A DNA stretch of 64,000 bases from assembly GCA_024233675.1 (NCBI GenBank), contig JACKPH010000001.1:124001-188000 (forward strand), in the 5' to 3' direction. Position numbers and translations under genes: made by a program. Under the pieces are notes generated by a model. That model made no database searches, was not told where the DNA came from, and worked only from the letters and a program-made list of their open reading frames with translations. Origin of the DNA: Thermotogae bacterium (GTDB taxonomy: Bacteria; Thermotogota; Thermotogae; Petrotogales; Petrotogaceae). Shown in pieces: positions 17,668 through 27,174 of the stretch (positions are counted from its first letter, which is position 1; every line of letters begins with the position of its first letter).

Positions 17668-19569
17668 TTATTTTTCATAAAAAGATCTGTTATTATCGGA
17701 ACCGTATGCTGACCATGACTTTTTAAGACTTTCTTCGGCTCTGTAAACTCTTAAAAAACCGTCAGTATCAAAAATATAAATATATCCTCTGTCCGATACA
17801 GAAATATTAAGATTAATATTATTTGTTTTTATATCTATTTTTTCCGAAATACTTCCTGTTTCAGCATCAACTATTTTTATATCACTTTTATCCGCAATAT
17901 ATATTCTGTTATTTTCAGTTATAAAAATTACTGCACATGAATTTTCGGTAGTTTTTACCCTGTATATTATATTCCCGTCATATATTTTATAAAGATAATT
18001 TCCCGAAATAAAATAAAGATTATAATTCTCATCGGTAATAAAATTAACGTTCTCCGGGAGTTTAATTTTTAATCTCCATAGTATATTCAGATTATCATCC
18101 AAACATATTATTTCTTCATCTGTTTCGGCATATATTCTCGAATCGGAAAAAGCTTTTAAAATTATTTTTTTGTTTTCATATGCATTTTTTAAAACTTTTA
18201 TATCTGATTTTGAATATTTTATAATTCCTTCGGATGTTCCTGCAAAAAAGAATTTATCGTTCTGAACTATACTGTTAAGATATATATTTAAATCATATTT
18301 TTTCAAAATCTCTCCGTCGGACAGCGATATTTCTTTTATTTCTTTCAAATCAGCGGAAACAATAAGAATTGTTCCGTCAGGTTTATACATAACAGGTTTT
18401 GATGTTTTAAAGGATATCTGTGATTTTACAAGATTAGATTCAGGATTAAAAAAATATGCACTGTCATATGTTTCAATATATAAATTATCGCCTATAAAAA
18501 AACATGATCTCAGACCGTAATCACCACCCGATAATTTTTGTGAAAAATCAGCAATTCCGTATCTGTTAAGATAAAGCACAGAGTTTTTATTACTGAAAAG
18601 AAAATAAGTTTTATCACCGAAATAATAAGGAGCCGAAAACAGGTCGTATTCAGGAATATATATATTGTAAGGATTTTTAGTCTCATATTCCTTAATATCT
18701 TCAAAAGGTATTAAAATTTCATCATCAGTAATAAAACCGTTCTCTCGGCATAATAAGCTGTCAGAATAAATAATAAATTTTTCCGTTGTTATTTTGTATT
18801 CATAATCATAAATATTTCTGATTTTTTCCTCATTAATTTTTTCTGCTAATTCGTGAGAATAAAACCCTTTCCGGAAATAAAGCCTATCGTTGTATTTTGT
18901 GTATTCACTGATTTCCTGATTAATTCTGTAAAAAGAACTTATATCATAAATATTCACAGAATAATTTATTTCACCGGAAAATACTATATTATTCTCTTCT
19001 ATGGATGCATATTTAAAGTATAAAAGATTATTATTATAATGTATAACATAACTGTTTTTTTCAGAAGAAAATACGTCTATATTTACATAATTAAATTTCA
19101 TTATATTTTGTCCGTCGTTCACAGTAAAATTACCTTCGGAATCTATTATCAGATCTTTATAATAAATAAAACTGTCTTTAAGTCTTATCATTTTATTTTT
19201 TTCACCGGAATAGTTAAATGAATAATATTTTATGTTGTCATTCGGAATTTTAATACTATTTCCGCTAAACGAAGTAAAATATATAAATTTACTGTCTCCT
19301 CCGGTAATTATAAGATTATCATAAATTTCCAAACCGTAATCCGTTACAAGATCAGCTTCGGAATAATTTTCGTATCCGTTGTTTATATTTATTATCTGAG
19401 AAGCGGGGAAAGTTTTTATTCCGTTTTTATATTCTATATAAATTACTCCTCCGTCAATTTTTAAAATATTACCTGTTATTTTTTCTCCCTTTCTTGTAGT
19501 AAATACAGAAGGATAAATACTAACTGTCATTGCAAAAAGAATTAATATTAAAAATATTTTTTTACACAA
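17668..19569 (-). CDS. Exported beta-propeller (PQQ-like repeat) protein of unknown function
   Basis: About 633 residues with an N-terminal signal-like helix (KKIFLILILFAMTVSIYPS), so probably periplasmic. Residues 20-60 contain a short beta domain (GEKITGNILKIDGGVIYIEYKNG pattern, split around residue 40). Most of the remainder is repeated beta-strand stretches ending in a PQQ-like motif, SWSAYGSDNNRSF, at the C-terminus. No catalytic residues are recognised. The frame is open to a GTG at 19578 inside the GGGGTGAG ribosome site; the TTG at 19569 is better spaced and preferred. The neighbour downstream is DUF554. A structural or scaffold role is only a guess. Confidence 0.75.
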   Translation of the reverse strand: MCKKIFLILILFAMTVSIYPSVFTTRKGEKITGNILKIDGGVIYIEYKNGIKTFPASQIININNGYENYSEADLVTDYGLEIYDNLIITGGDSKFIYFTSFSGNSIKIPNDNIKYYSFNYSGEKNKMIRLKDSFIYYKDLIIDSEGNFTVNDGQNIMKFNYVNIDVFSSEKNSYVIHYNNNLLYFKYASIEENNIVFSGEINYSVNIYDISSFYRINQEISEYTKYNDRLYFRKGFYSHELAEKINEEKIRNIYDYEYKITTEKFIIYSDSLLCRENGFITDDEILIPFEDIKEYETKNPYNIYIPEYDLFSAPYYFGDKTYFLFSNKNSVLYLNRYGIADFSQKLSGGDYGLRSCFFIGDNLYIETYDSAYFFNPESNLVKSQISFKTSKPVMYKPDGTILIVSADLKEIKEISLSDGEILKKYDLNIYLNSIVQNDKFFFAGTSEGIIKYSKSDIKVLKNAYENKKIILKAFSDSRIYAETDEEIICLDDNLNILWRLKIKLPENVNFITDENYNLYFISGNYLYKIYDGNIIYRVKTTENSCAVIFITENNRIYIADKSDIKIVDAETGSISEKIDIKTNNINLNISVSDRGYIYIFDTDGFLRVYRAEESLKKSWSAYGSDNNRSFYEK

Positions 19570-19584
19570 AATACTCACCCCAAA

Positions 19585-19611
19585 AATAAATATATCAATG
19601 ATATATTTATT
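19585..19611 (-). terminator. Intercistronic hairpin before the propeller gene (weak terminator or processing site)
   Basis: A perfect 12-bp A/T-rich stem with an AAT loop, followed on the minus strand by TTTTT and then the GGGG ribosome site. It occupies the only sizeable gap (about 50 bases) in this operon. The low GC makes strong termination doubtful. Confidence 0.5.
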
Positions 19612-19619
19612 ATAACATA

Positions 19620-20957
19620 TCAGATTTTTTTAATCATTTTTACCGCATTAGCCGCTGCAAGAAGATTTATATCCCAAACAGGAGAAAAAGGCGGTGCGTA
19701 TGCAAAATCCATATTTTCAAGGTCATAAACAGTTCCGTTCATTTTTATAAGCGCCGTAACGGCATTTAATCTCTGTAATATATTCTGACCGCAGTAAACT
19801 GCTCCTATAATTCTTCCTGATTTTTCAAATATAAGTTTCATATGTATTTCCGCATTCCCGCTATAATATCCTGCTTTTGATCCGGCTTTTATATAAACTT
19901 CCGCTGCATCAAAACCTTCAGCTTGTGCCTGAACAATGTCAAGCCCTGTTTTGCCGTATTCGGTATTTTTGTATTTTGTTATCATAGATCCCAGTATTCC
20001 CGGGAAAGCTTCTTTTATACCGGCAATATTTCTGCCGGCGGTTTTTCCCTGTTTATTGGCATTAGTACCGAGAGGGTAATACACATTTTTACCTGTAATA
20101 ATATTTTTTACAGTTGCACAGTCTCCGCCGGAATAAACATCAGAAACAGATGTTTCGGAAAAATCATTTACTATTATTGCTCCGTTATTAAACTTTTTAA
20201 GATTTTCATCTTTTATAAAATCAGTATTCGGTTTTACACCGACCGCAACAATTACCATATCTGTTTCTATACTTTCTTTATCTGTCTGTACTGAAAATTT
20301 ACTGTCTTTTTTATATACATTTTTTACAAATGTTTCTGTTAATAAATTTACTCCGTCATTTTTTATATAATCTTTCAGAATTTTGTTAATTATTCCGTCA
20401 CTACAGCCAAAAACATTATTTCCGGCTTCAATTACGGTTAAATTTATATTTTTTTCGGAAAGATTTTCCGCTGTTTCAAGTCCTATATATCCTGCTCCTA
20501 TTATAACTGCATTTTTTACTTTTTCCGATTCTATATAATTTATTATTTCAGTTGCATCATCAGGATTTCTGAGCTTAAAAAATCCTTTTTCATCTTTTGC
20601 AGAAAAATCAGGTATTACAGGAGATGCTCCGGTTGCAATCATAAGTTTACCGTAATGAACTTCTTTCCCGTTTAAAAATTTTACTGTTTTATTTTTGAAA
20701 TCAATACTTTCAGCTTCAAAACCGGTATAAACGTCAGCACCCTTTTTTTCGGAAAATTCTTCAGGAGAAAATCCTATAACACTTTCAGGTGACTTCACCT
20801 TACCTGATATGGTATACGGAAGTCCGCAACCACCGTATGAAATATAAGGTTCTTTCTGGAAAATCCCTATGCTGAGATTTTTATCCGCTCTTTTTGCTGC
20901 AGCAGCAGCACTTGTACCGGCTGCAACGCCTCCTATGACAACAAGATCATATTTCAT
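19620..20957 (-). CDS. FAD-dependent pyridine nucleotide-disulfide oxidoreductase (CoA-disulfide reductase / NADH oxidase type)
   Basis: 445 residues. An N-terminal FAD-binding Rossmann fold (VVIGGVAAGTSAAAAAKR) is followed by SYGGCGLPY with a single redox cysteine C44, the hallmark of CoA-disulfide reductases and NADH oxidases. A second Rossmann fold for NAD(P)H is seen at AVIIGAGYIGLETAENL. The DVYSGGDCA FAD signature and a dimerisation domain follow. It may reduce CoA-disulfide or polysulfide, or consume O2; sequence cannot separate these. It lies 11 bases after comF. Confidence 0.88.
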   Translation of the reverse strand: MKYDLVVIGGVAAGTSAAAAAKRADKNLSIGIFQKEPYISYGGCGLPYTISGKVKSPESVIGFSPEEFSEKKGADVYTGFEAESIDFKNKTVKFLNGKEVHYGKLMIATGASPVIPDFSAKDEKGFFKLRNPDDATEIINYIESEKVKNAVIIGAGYIGLETAENLSEKNINLTVIEAGNNVFGCSDGIINKILKDYIKNDGVNLLTETFVKNVYKKDSKFSVQTDKESIETDMVIVAVGVKPNTDFIKDENLKKFNNGAIIVNDFSETSVSDVYSGGDCATVKNIITGKNVYYPLGTNANKQGKTAGRNIAGIKEAFPGILGSMITKYKNTEYGKTGLDIVQAQAEGFDAAEVYIKAGSKAGYYSGNAEIHMKLIFEKSGRIIGAVYCGQNILQRLNAVTALIKMNGTVYDLENMDFAYAPPFSPVWDINLLAAANAVKMIKKI

Positions 20958-20968
20958 ATTTCATCCTC

Positions 20969-21565
20969 CTATGCTTTGGCCACTGTAAATCCTACAACTT
21001 CACACTGAGAATTTAAAAGGCGAAATGCTTCTTTCATTGATGAACCTGTCGTAAAAACGTCGTCTATTATTATTAATTTTTTAGGTATATGATTTTTTAA
21101 TACAAATTTTCCCGATACATTTGTTTCTCTTTTATCAGATGTTATTTTAACCTGTTCTTTTTTTGCTCCGGATGAAAAAATTTCTGTAAGTTTTATGTTT
21201 AAATCCGCAGATATTTCTTCAGCAATAATTTTTGCCGGTATAAATCCTTTTTTTCTTATACTCTTTTCCGAAGACGGTATATAGGTTATTTCAAAATCAT
21301 TTATATTTTCAGTATTATTTAATATACTTTCTGTAAGAAAATTTCCGAATAATTTTTTTAATCCCTCATATCCTGAAAATTTATATTTTATTATAAGTTC
21401 TTTAAGAAGTTCTGTGTATTTACCGTAATGATAAACATTAAACCCAATATATGTAACCTCAGGGTTTTTTATTTTTTTTATGCAGCTTTCACATAAAAAA
21501 GTATTAAATTTTATTTTTTTACCGCAACCGTGACATTTTATACCCAGAACTTCCGAAAAAATCAT
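20969..21565 (-). CDS. comF: ComF family phosphoribosyltransferase-like protein
   Basis: A 198-residue ComF-family protein. Residues 10-35 form a four-cysteine zinc ribbon (KCHGCGKKI ... LCESCIKKI). The C-terminal part is a type I phosphoribosyltransferase fold with the PRPP loop LIIIDDVFTTGSS (about 163-175). In naturally competent bacteria ComF supports uptake and processing of transforming DNA. It starts at the end of the HEAT-repeat gene, overlapping by one base. No other competence gene is adjacent, except possibly the prepilin-like gene two genes upstream. Confidence 0.85.
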   Translation of the reverse strand: MIFSEVLGIKCHGCGKKIKFNTFLCESCIKKIKNPEVTYIGFNVYHYGKYTELLKELIIKYKFSGYEGLKKLFGNFLTESILNNTENINDFEITYIPSSEKSIRKKGFIPAKIIAEEISADLNIKLTEIFSSGAKKEQVKITSDKRETNVSGKFVLKNHIPKKLIIIDDVFTTGSSMKEAFRLLNSQCEVVGFTVAKA

Positions 21566-22833
21566 TATAGATTAGTTACCATCTCAGGATTTAATTTCAG
21601 AAGTGTGTTAAGACTTACAAGTTTAAGATCACTTCTCTCCGAAGGATCTTTTAGTATATTATAAGGTATTTCCCAGTATTCTGTCTTTTTAAAATATTTT
21701 ATAACATTAAGGGCATTTTTTCTTATTGTAACCGGATAATATTTATTATTAATTATTGTTATAATTTCCGAGGTAAAATTTTCCATTTTAAGTTTTCTTA
21801 TTATTTTCAGACCGGCATTTACTCTTTTTGAAGATAGTGAACCCAAAAATTTTGTAATATAATCAGAAAGAGTAAAATCCTGGAAAAAAGCAAGATAATT
21901 AGAAGCTGCTATTACTATTTCATCCTCTATAGCATCCAGAAGTTCACGCGCATAATCAACATAGCCCATGTCGTCTTTTTCTGCTGCCAGCTTAAATCCC
22001 ATAGCCATAATTACGGAATTTGATGATTTTATAAAATTATCGGTAATCCATGAAGGAATACTTTCAAGTCCGCATACTTTTCTTATTACTTTTGAAAATT
22101 CATATATTATTTCTTCATCCTTTTCATCATTCAGTTTATTTTCTATAAATCCTTTTATTATTTCACACGGAAGTCCGCCGAGAAATCTTATCACAAGAAC
22201 TTTTGTCTGTTTGTTAAATTCATGATAGTTATTTTTTATTATGTTAAAAAAAGTCATAGTATCATTTGATTCATAACTTCTTATCAGAGCAATTTTTTTT
22301 ATTGAATTTTCGATTTCAGGATTTTTTAATGTATCAGAAAGATTTTCTATAGCTTCTATCAAATGTCTTATTTTAATAAAAGGATCCTCTCTCATCTGAT
22401 TTATTATTTTTTCCGAATCTTCCGGATAAAATTCAAGCATTGATATAAGAAACTGATATCTTACAGAAGGATCCGGGTCTTTTATATACTGTGTAATTCT
22501 TTCAAGCGGTTCATAACCTCCTGAAATATAAATTCTCACCGCATCACGTCTTACTGCTGAAGATATGTCCTTTATACTTTCCGATATTTCATTTTCATCC
22601 ATCAGACCCATTTTTTCCATATATCTCAGAGCAGAAAGTCTTACATTCTGATCCGAATCTTTAAGCATACTCTTAACAGCCGGAGTATCTATCTTTAATT
22701 TCATTAATTCTGTTATAGCTCTTGAACGGAATGCCGGATAAGGAGAATCAAGCATTTCAAAAAAAACTTTTGCATTTTCGGAATTTATCCTTTCCTGCAG
22801 AAGTCTGTAAGTTTCTATTATTTCATTAGCCAT
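21565..22833 (-). CDS. HEAT-repeat protein
   Basis: 422 residues, almost entirely helical, with no signal peptide. The N-terminal 180 residues contain four to five recognisable HEAT units (for example FRSRAITELMKLKIDTPAVKSML, split here by its helix turn, then VRLSALRYMEKMG and VRRDAVRIYISGGYEP). The C-terminal half is weaker but similar. Such proteins are scaffolds or interaction modules; a partner cannot be named. It lies 11 bases after the prepilin-like gene and may be its cytoplasmic partner. Confidence 0.8.
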   Translation of the reverse strand: MANEIIETYRLLQERINSENAKVFFEMLDSPYPAFRSRAITELMKLKIDTPAVKSMLKDSDQNVRLSALRYMEKMGLMDENEISESIKDISSAVRRDAVRIYISGGYEPLERITQYIKDPDPSVRYQFLISMLEFYPEDSEKIINQMREDPFIKIRHLIEAIENLSDTLKNPEIENSIKKIALIRSYESNDTMTFFNIIKNNYHEFNKQTKVLVIRFLGGLPCEIIKGFIENKLNDEKDEEIIYEFSKVIRKVCGLESIPSWITDNFIKSSNSVIMAMGFKLAAEKDDMGYVDYARELLDAIEDEIVIAASNYLAFFQDFTLSDYITKFLGSLSSKRVNAGLKIIRKLKMENFTSEIITIINNKYYPVTIRKNALNVIKYFKKTEYWEIPYNILKDPSERSDLKLVSLNTLLKLNPEMVTNL

Positions 22834-22844
22834 TATTTCACCTC

Positions 22845-23273
22845 TTAAGGATATATATTTACTGATTTATTGTCTTCAAATTCAATTTTAAGTATTCCGT
22901 CCTCATAAACAAAAGACTTTATATTTTCTGATATTAAACTCTTTCCGGAAGGTTTTCCCTTTTCTTTATAATATCTGTAAAGAGAATTCTGTCTGTTGTA
23001 TTCAAGTCCCACATAACTGTCTTCCGAAAATTCATAAATAGCTCTGTACCCGTTATAATAGTCAATTTTTTCAATCTCACTGTAAATAATATTTGTTATT
23101 ATAACTATTTCGTTTTGTCTGAGATTAATATCTCTTATATTTTTCATACTTTTAGTTACTATAAACATAGTCCTTGCTGTTATTGCAAGGACTATCATAA
23201 TTGTAAGGGAAATTAAAAAAATTTCTATTGTACTTTCAACGAGAAGAAAACCTTCTCTTATTTTTTTTATCAT
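22845..23273 (-). CDS. Prepilin-like (type IV pilin / type II pseudopilin) protein
   Basis: 142 residues. It starts with a short basic leader MIKKIREG followed by FLLVESTIEIFLISL, which fits a type III signal sequence with cleavage after G8, phenylalanine at +1 and glutamate at +5. A long hydrophobic N-terminal helix follows, and the remainder is a small beta-rich globular domain. There is no assembly ATPase, platform protein or peptidase in the window, so it would have to use machinery encoded elsewhere. Its ATG overlaps the preceding gene by four bases. Confidence 0.72.
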   Translation of the reverse strand: MIKKIREGFLLVESTIEIFLISLTIMIVLAITARTMFIVTKSMKNIRDINLRQNEIVIITNIIYSEIEKIDYYNGYRAIYEFSEDSYVGLEYNRQNSLYRYYKEKGKPSGKSLISENIKSFVYEDGILKIEFEDNKSVNIYP

Positions 23274-23818
23274 CCTATCGGTTCTGAAAAATATACGGAA
23301 ATATCTTTTCTTCCGCGTGCAAATCTGAATTCTATTTTTAACTCATCTTTAAAATTTGTAGGTTTAGGCAGATTATAACCTATTTTTATAAATAAATAAT
23401 CAGTAAGATCAAATGTAGTTAAAGTTTCTGAACTAAGGGGATATCCGAAAGAAAGTTTACCGTAAAAATTATTATTTCCGTAATTAAGACCCCCGTAAAC
23501 AAAAAGAATACTTCTGTTACTGTCTGCATCGGGAAAAGGTCTGTCGTTAAGCCATAATATTCCTGTATTTAAATAAGTATTTTCAAAAGCTTTTGCCAAA
23601 TTTACCGAAAAATCGGTGACGGTTATAAGAGAAAGCGGAGTAACTGATAAAGGTGAAATATCCATTGAAAGATCAAAATTTTCATCACCCGCACCTAATT
23701 TTACAGCCATATGCCATCCCGTATCAGTAAGGATTGTTCCGCCAATATTAAAATTTGACTGTGAAAAAATACAAACAGAAAAAAATATTACAGTAAAAAC
23801 AATATATATTTTTTTCAT
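23270..23818 (-). CDS. Small exported beta-rich protein, possibly outer-membrane barrel
   Basis: 182 residues with a clear signal peptide (MKKIYIVFTVIFFSVCIFSQ). The mature part alternates short amphipathic strands with aromatic ends (FNIGGTILTDTGWHMAVKLG, LSFGYPLSSETLTTFDLTDY), as in small outer-membrane barrels. No family is recognised. It overlaps the prepilin-like gene by four bases and follows rpoZ after a single base. Confidence 0.62.
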   Translation of the reverse strand: MKKIYIVFTVIFFSVCIFSQSNFNIGGTILTDTGWHMAVKLGAGDENFDLSMDISPLSVTPLSLITVTDFSVNLAKAFENTYLNTGILWLNDRPFPDADSNRSILFVYGGLNYGNNNFYGKLSFGYPLSSETLTTFDLTDYLFIKIGYNLPKPTNFKDELKIEFRFARGRKDISVYFSEPIG

Positions 23819-23819
23819 T

Positions 23820-24047
23820 TTAACCTTCCAGTTCCGTCTTTAAGAAATCAAGTTTATCCATATCCTTTATTATAGTTTTACCTTCTTCAATCTCTTTGAA
23901 AGCAACCGTAACAAAATTTATGTTAATATCGTCTTCCTCATTAACGGAATTTTTTATTCTTTCTGCTCTTTTTGCTGCTATTATAGGAACAGCATATTTC
24001 AGTTTAACTCTGTCCATTATTTTATCATAGTTAAATCCTGTATTCAT
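23820..24047 (-). CDS. rpoZ: RNA polymerase omega subunit
   Basis: A 75-residue omega subunit that assists assembly of beta' into RNA polymerase. The N-terminal MNTGFNYDKIMDRVKLKYA and the AAKRAERI motif (about residues 24-31) are typical. It is five bases after gmk, the usual genomic partner of rpoZ. Confidence 0.92.
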   Translation of the reverse strand: MNTGFNYDKIMDRVKLKYAVPIIAAKRAERIKNSVNEEDDININFVTVAFKEIEEGKTIIKDMDKLDFLKTELEG

Positions 24048-24052
24048 TTAAA

Positions 24053-24679
24053 TCACTCCCTACCGAGATTTTGTTTAAAATAAACATATTTTCCCAAATG
24101 CTGGTCTATTCTGTTTACTTTAAGCTGTTCCGAAATTATTATTGAAATAACCTGGTTTATTGATTCATCTAAATTCTGATTTACAATAAGATAATGAAAA
24201 TGTTCAACCTGCTTAAGTTCCCATTTTGCATCTTCAAGTCTTTTTGTAAGATCTTTTTCAGTTTCTGTTCCCCTTCCGGTAAGTCTTTTCTTTAATTCAT
24301 CATAAGAAGGCGGTGCAATAAATATCAAAACAGTTTCTTCAGGCATTTGCCTTACTATATTAAGTGCACCCTGAACATCAACATCCAAAACTATGTTATA
24401 CCCTTCATCTAGTCTGCTTTTTATATGAGTTTTTGAAGTTGCGTAAAAATTGCCGTGAACTTCTGCCCATTCTAAAAAGTCTCCGGATTTTTTTAATTCT
24501 TCAAATTTTTCCATGTCTATAAAAAAATAATCTTCTCCGTCGGTTTCCCCCGGTCTCTGCTTTCTTGTAGTATAAGATACAGAAAAAGTAAAACCGTCAA
24601 CCTGATCCAGAGCTTTCTTTATTATCGATGATTTTCCAGCTCCTGAAGGGCCGCTAACAACATAGAGGATTCCTCTCAT
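24053..24679 (-). CDS. gmk: Guanylate kinase
   Basis: Phosphorylates GMP to GDP with ATP. It has 208 residues with P-loop [11 protein letters not shown] (residues 8-18), the GMP-binding [10 protein letters not shown] segment, and the lid [13 protein letters not shown]. Length is normal. The start overlaps the remA end by four bases. Confidence 0.97.
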   Translation of the reverse strand: MRGILYVVSGPSGAGKSSIIKKALDQVDGFTFSVSYTTRKQRPGETDGEDYFFIDMEKFEELKKSGDFLEWAEVHGNFYATSKTHIKSRLDEGYNIVLDVDVQGALNIVRQMPEETVLIFIAPPSYDELKKRLTGRGTETEKDLTKRLEDAKWELKQVEHFHYLIVNQNLDESINQVISIIISEQLKVNRIDQHLGKYVYFKQNLGRE

Positions 24680-24969
24680 CCGTTAAACGCCTCTTTACGT
24701 ATTCTTTCAAGCGCTTTTTCAATATCATAAAAATTCTGTGAAAATCTGTTAGTTATTGTTTCCGGCTGAATTGCAGAAGCTATAACATGACCTGAGTCAG
24801 TTATAATAAAAGCTCTTGTTTTTCTTCCGTGATTTACTTCGAGAAGCTTTCCCTGTGATTCAGCAACATCTCTTAATCTTTTTAAAGGCTGTGATCCCGG
24901 GTTTACTATTGCAATAACCCTATCTCCGACAACAACATTACCAAAACCGATATTAATTAAACCGTACAT
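24676..24969 (-). CDS. remA: RemA/DUF370 family regulator
   Basis: A 97-residue protein matching the extracellular matrix regulator family: [22 protein letters not shown] at the N-terminus (split around V11) and [26 protein letters not shown] after it. In Bacillus subtilis RemA is a DNA-binding activator of biofilm genes. In Thermotogota the target is unknown, but the yicC-remA-gmk-rpoZ order is widely conserved. It lies 20 bases after yicC. Confidence 0.9.
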   Translation of the reverse strand: MYGLINIGFGNVVVGDRVIAIVNPGSQPLKRLRDVAESQGKLLEVNHGRKTRAFIITDSGHVIASAIQPETITNRFSQNFYDIEKALERIRKEAFNG

Positions 24970-24989
24970 CTATAACACCTCCAGATAAT

Positions 24990-25868
24990 TTAATATATAT
25001 TCTGAACCTGCTCTTTAATCTTGTTCACAACTATTCGTCCGTCAACAGAACCGTCAGTTATAATAATATTTTTTGATTTTGAACCAATTGTATTAAATTC
25101 CCTGTGCATTTCCTGTGCCAGAAAATCAAGCTGCTGTCCGACCGATTCGTCTTTGGAGTTCATTACTTCCCTGAATCTTGAAATATGTATTTTAAGTCTT
25201 TCTATTTCTTCTGAAATGTCGGCTCTCTGAGCTATAACAGCAACTTCCGTTTCAAGTCTTCCGGCATCGGTTTCTATTTCCGGTGAAAGTATACTTTTAA
25301 TATCATTTTTAAGTTTTTCCCTGTAAAAATCCTTTATTTTAAAAGATTCTTTTTCGATGTCGGAAACATAAGTTTCAAGCTTATCAAGATAATCGTTAAG
25401 AACTGCTTTTAAATTTTTACCCTCATTTTCCTGAAATTCTATAACTTTATGCGCTGTTTCCTTTATAACCTCCGTAAGACCTTTCCAGATTTCTTCGGCT
25501 TTTTCGTCATCTATTTTTATTTTTATAACATCTCTGAATTTTGTAAGAAGATCAAGTGTAATATTTTCTTCAAGTGAGAGTTCTTCTTTTATTTTAGTAA
25601 GTGCGGCATAATAACTTTTTATTAATCCTGAATCTAATTCAACAAAGTCATCTGCATTTATAAACCTTATATCTATAAATATATTAACATTTCCTCTTGA
25701 AAAAAATGTTTTAAGAAGTTCCTGCACTTTCAGCTCTAATGAAGAAAATATCCCTGAAAGGGATGTTTTTAAATTCATATATTTTCCGTTCAGTGATTTT
25801 ATTTCAACAGAATAGTTATAGTTATCTATAATTTTCTCTATTCTCCCATAACCGGTCATACTTCTCAT
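24990..25868 (-). CDS. yicC: YicC/YloC family endoribonuclease
   Basis: 292 residues, with N-terminal MRSMTGYGR, the family's diagnostic start, and the DUF1732 C-terminal end (RLETEVAVIAQRADISEEI, FLAQEMHREFNTIGSKS). Recent work on the family indicates endoribonuclease activity. The frame is open to 25895, but the GGAGGAG site (minus strand, just upstream of 25868) points to the ATG at 25868. Downstream remA-gmk-rpoZ follow closely. Confidence 0.92.
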   Translation of the reverse strand: MRSMTGYGRIEKIIDNYNYSVEIKSLNGKYMNLKTSLSGIFSSLELKVQELLKTFFSRGNVNIFIDIRFINADDFVELDSGLIKSYYAALTKIKEELSLEENITLDLLTKFRDVIKIKIDDEKAEEIWKGLTEVIKETAHKVIEFQENEGKNLKAVLNDYLDKLETYVSDIEKESFKIKDFYREKLKNDIKSILSPEIETDAGRLETEVAVIAQRADISEEIERLKIHISRFREVMNSKDESVGQQLDFLAQEMHREFNTIGSKSKNIIITDGSVDGRIVVNKIKEQVQNIY

Positions 25869-25902
25869 ATTATCTCCTCCGTTATTATTATACATTAAAA
25901 AC

Positions 25903-27030
25903 CTAAAATTTCAAAAAAGAAAGAATATTTTTGAGTTTTATGAGAAAATATTCGACCTCATCGGCCGTAGTCATATCAGAAAGGCTAATTCTCATCATAC
26001 CCATAGCTTCATCTTCGGTGTACCCCATTGCTTTCAGAACTCTGCTTCCTGATTCCGAACGACTCGAACATGCAGATGATCTCGAAATATAAATTCCCTC
26101 ATCAGAAAGGGCATTGACAACAGTATCCGCTCTTCTTTTTCTTAAAACAGCACATACAGTATTAGGAACAGAATTTTCTTTTTCCGTTATTATTAACAAC
26201 CCGTATTTTTCTAATTCTTCCATTATATAGTTTCTCATTTTTTTAATTTCTTCGTATTTACAAATATTTTTAACAGCCATATCAAGTGCTTCGGCAGTTC
26301 CGGCTATTCCGTGAACATTATATGTTCCTCCGCGCAGACCTCTCTGCTGTGATCCTCCTTCAATAAGAGGTATTGTCCTTATACCCTCTTTTTTGTATAA
26401 AATACCGGACCCTTTAGGTCCGTGAAATTTATGTGCAGAAAAAGAAGCCATGTCAAAACTTTTAAGGTCAAGCATTTCTTTTCCGGCACTCTGAACAGCA
26501 TCCACATGAAAAACAGCATATTCTGAAATTTCCCTTACCATCTCGGAAATTTTTTCAACAGGCTGTTTCATACCTGTTTCATTATTTGCACTCATAACAG
26601 ATACAAGAACAGTATCTTTCCTGAGTTTTTTTTCAAATTCATTTAAATCAATTATTCCGTTTTTTCCTGCGTTTATATAGTCTATTTCATATCCCTGTCT
26701 TTCAAGTGATTTCATACATGAAATTACAGCGGAATGTTCTATGGAAGAAGTTACTATATGTTTTCCGGTTTTTTTACCCGAATACGCACTGCCTTTTAAT
26801 GCCCAATTTATAGATTCTGTTGCTCCTGATGTATAATATATTTCAAACGGATTAACATTAAAATTTTTAGCTATTCTTTCAGATGATTCCTCAACAATAT
26901 CCTGTGCTTCAAGTCCCAGCTGATGAAGCGAAGAAGGATTCCCGTAACTGTTAATCATTATTTCTTTAATCTTTTCGGCAACTTCCGGATAAATTTTTGT
27001 AGTTGCATTATTATCAAGATATACCTTCAT
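25903..27030 (-). CDS. Cysteine desulfurase (NifS/IscS family)
   Basis: A PLP enzyme of 375 residues that removes sulfur from cysteine for Fe-S cluster or other sulfur transfer. It starts MKVYLDNNATTKIYPEV. The PLP lysine lies in SAHKFHGPKGSGILY (near 202-216), the aspartate in HVDAVQSAGK, and the catalytic cysteine loop in SRSSACSSRSES (about 311-322). The overall layout resembles T. maritima NifS (the TM1692 type). No scaffold IscU/SufU gene is adjacent. It is the first gene of the operon running to DUF554. Confidence 0.93.
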   Translation of the reverse strand: MKVYLDNNATTKIYPEVAEKIKEIMINSYGNPSSLHQLGLEAQDIVEESSERIAKNFNVNPFEIYYTSGATESINWALKGSAYSGKKTGKHIVTSSIEHSAVISCMKSLERQGYEIDYINAGKNGIIDLNEFEKKLRKDTVLVSVMSANNETGMKQPVEKISEMVREISEYAVFHVDAVQSAGKEMLDLKSFDMASFSAHKFHGPKGSGILYKKEGIRTIPLIEGGSQQRGLRGGTYNVHGIAGTAEALDMAVKNICKYEEIKKMRNYIMEELEKYGLLIITEKENSVPNTVCAVLRKRRADTVVNALSDEGIYISRSSACSSRSESGSRVLKAMGYTEDEAMGMMRISLSDMTTADEVEYFLIKLKNILSFLKF

Positions 27031-27143
27031 TTTTCACCTCATATAAAATGAAATAATTTTATTATGAAAAAAATTGCTTATTCACATTTTAAAAGAATAT
27101 TATTTCGTATCAGTTAATGTTTACAGTCAAAAATATTACAAAT

Positions 27144-27174
27144 AAAATAACCGGCATTAAATGCCGGTTATTTT
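27144..27174 (-). terminator. Terminator after the flavodiiron protein gene
   Basis: A perfect 14-bp stem with a TAA loop (27144-27157 with 27161-27174), with GC core CCGGCAT/ATGCCGG. The stop codon of the flavodiiron gene is inside the stem, and TTTTATTT follows on the minus strand. Confidence 0.8.
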
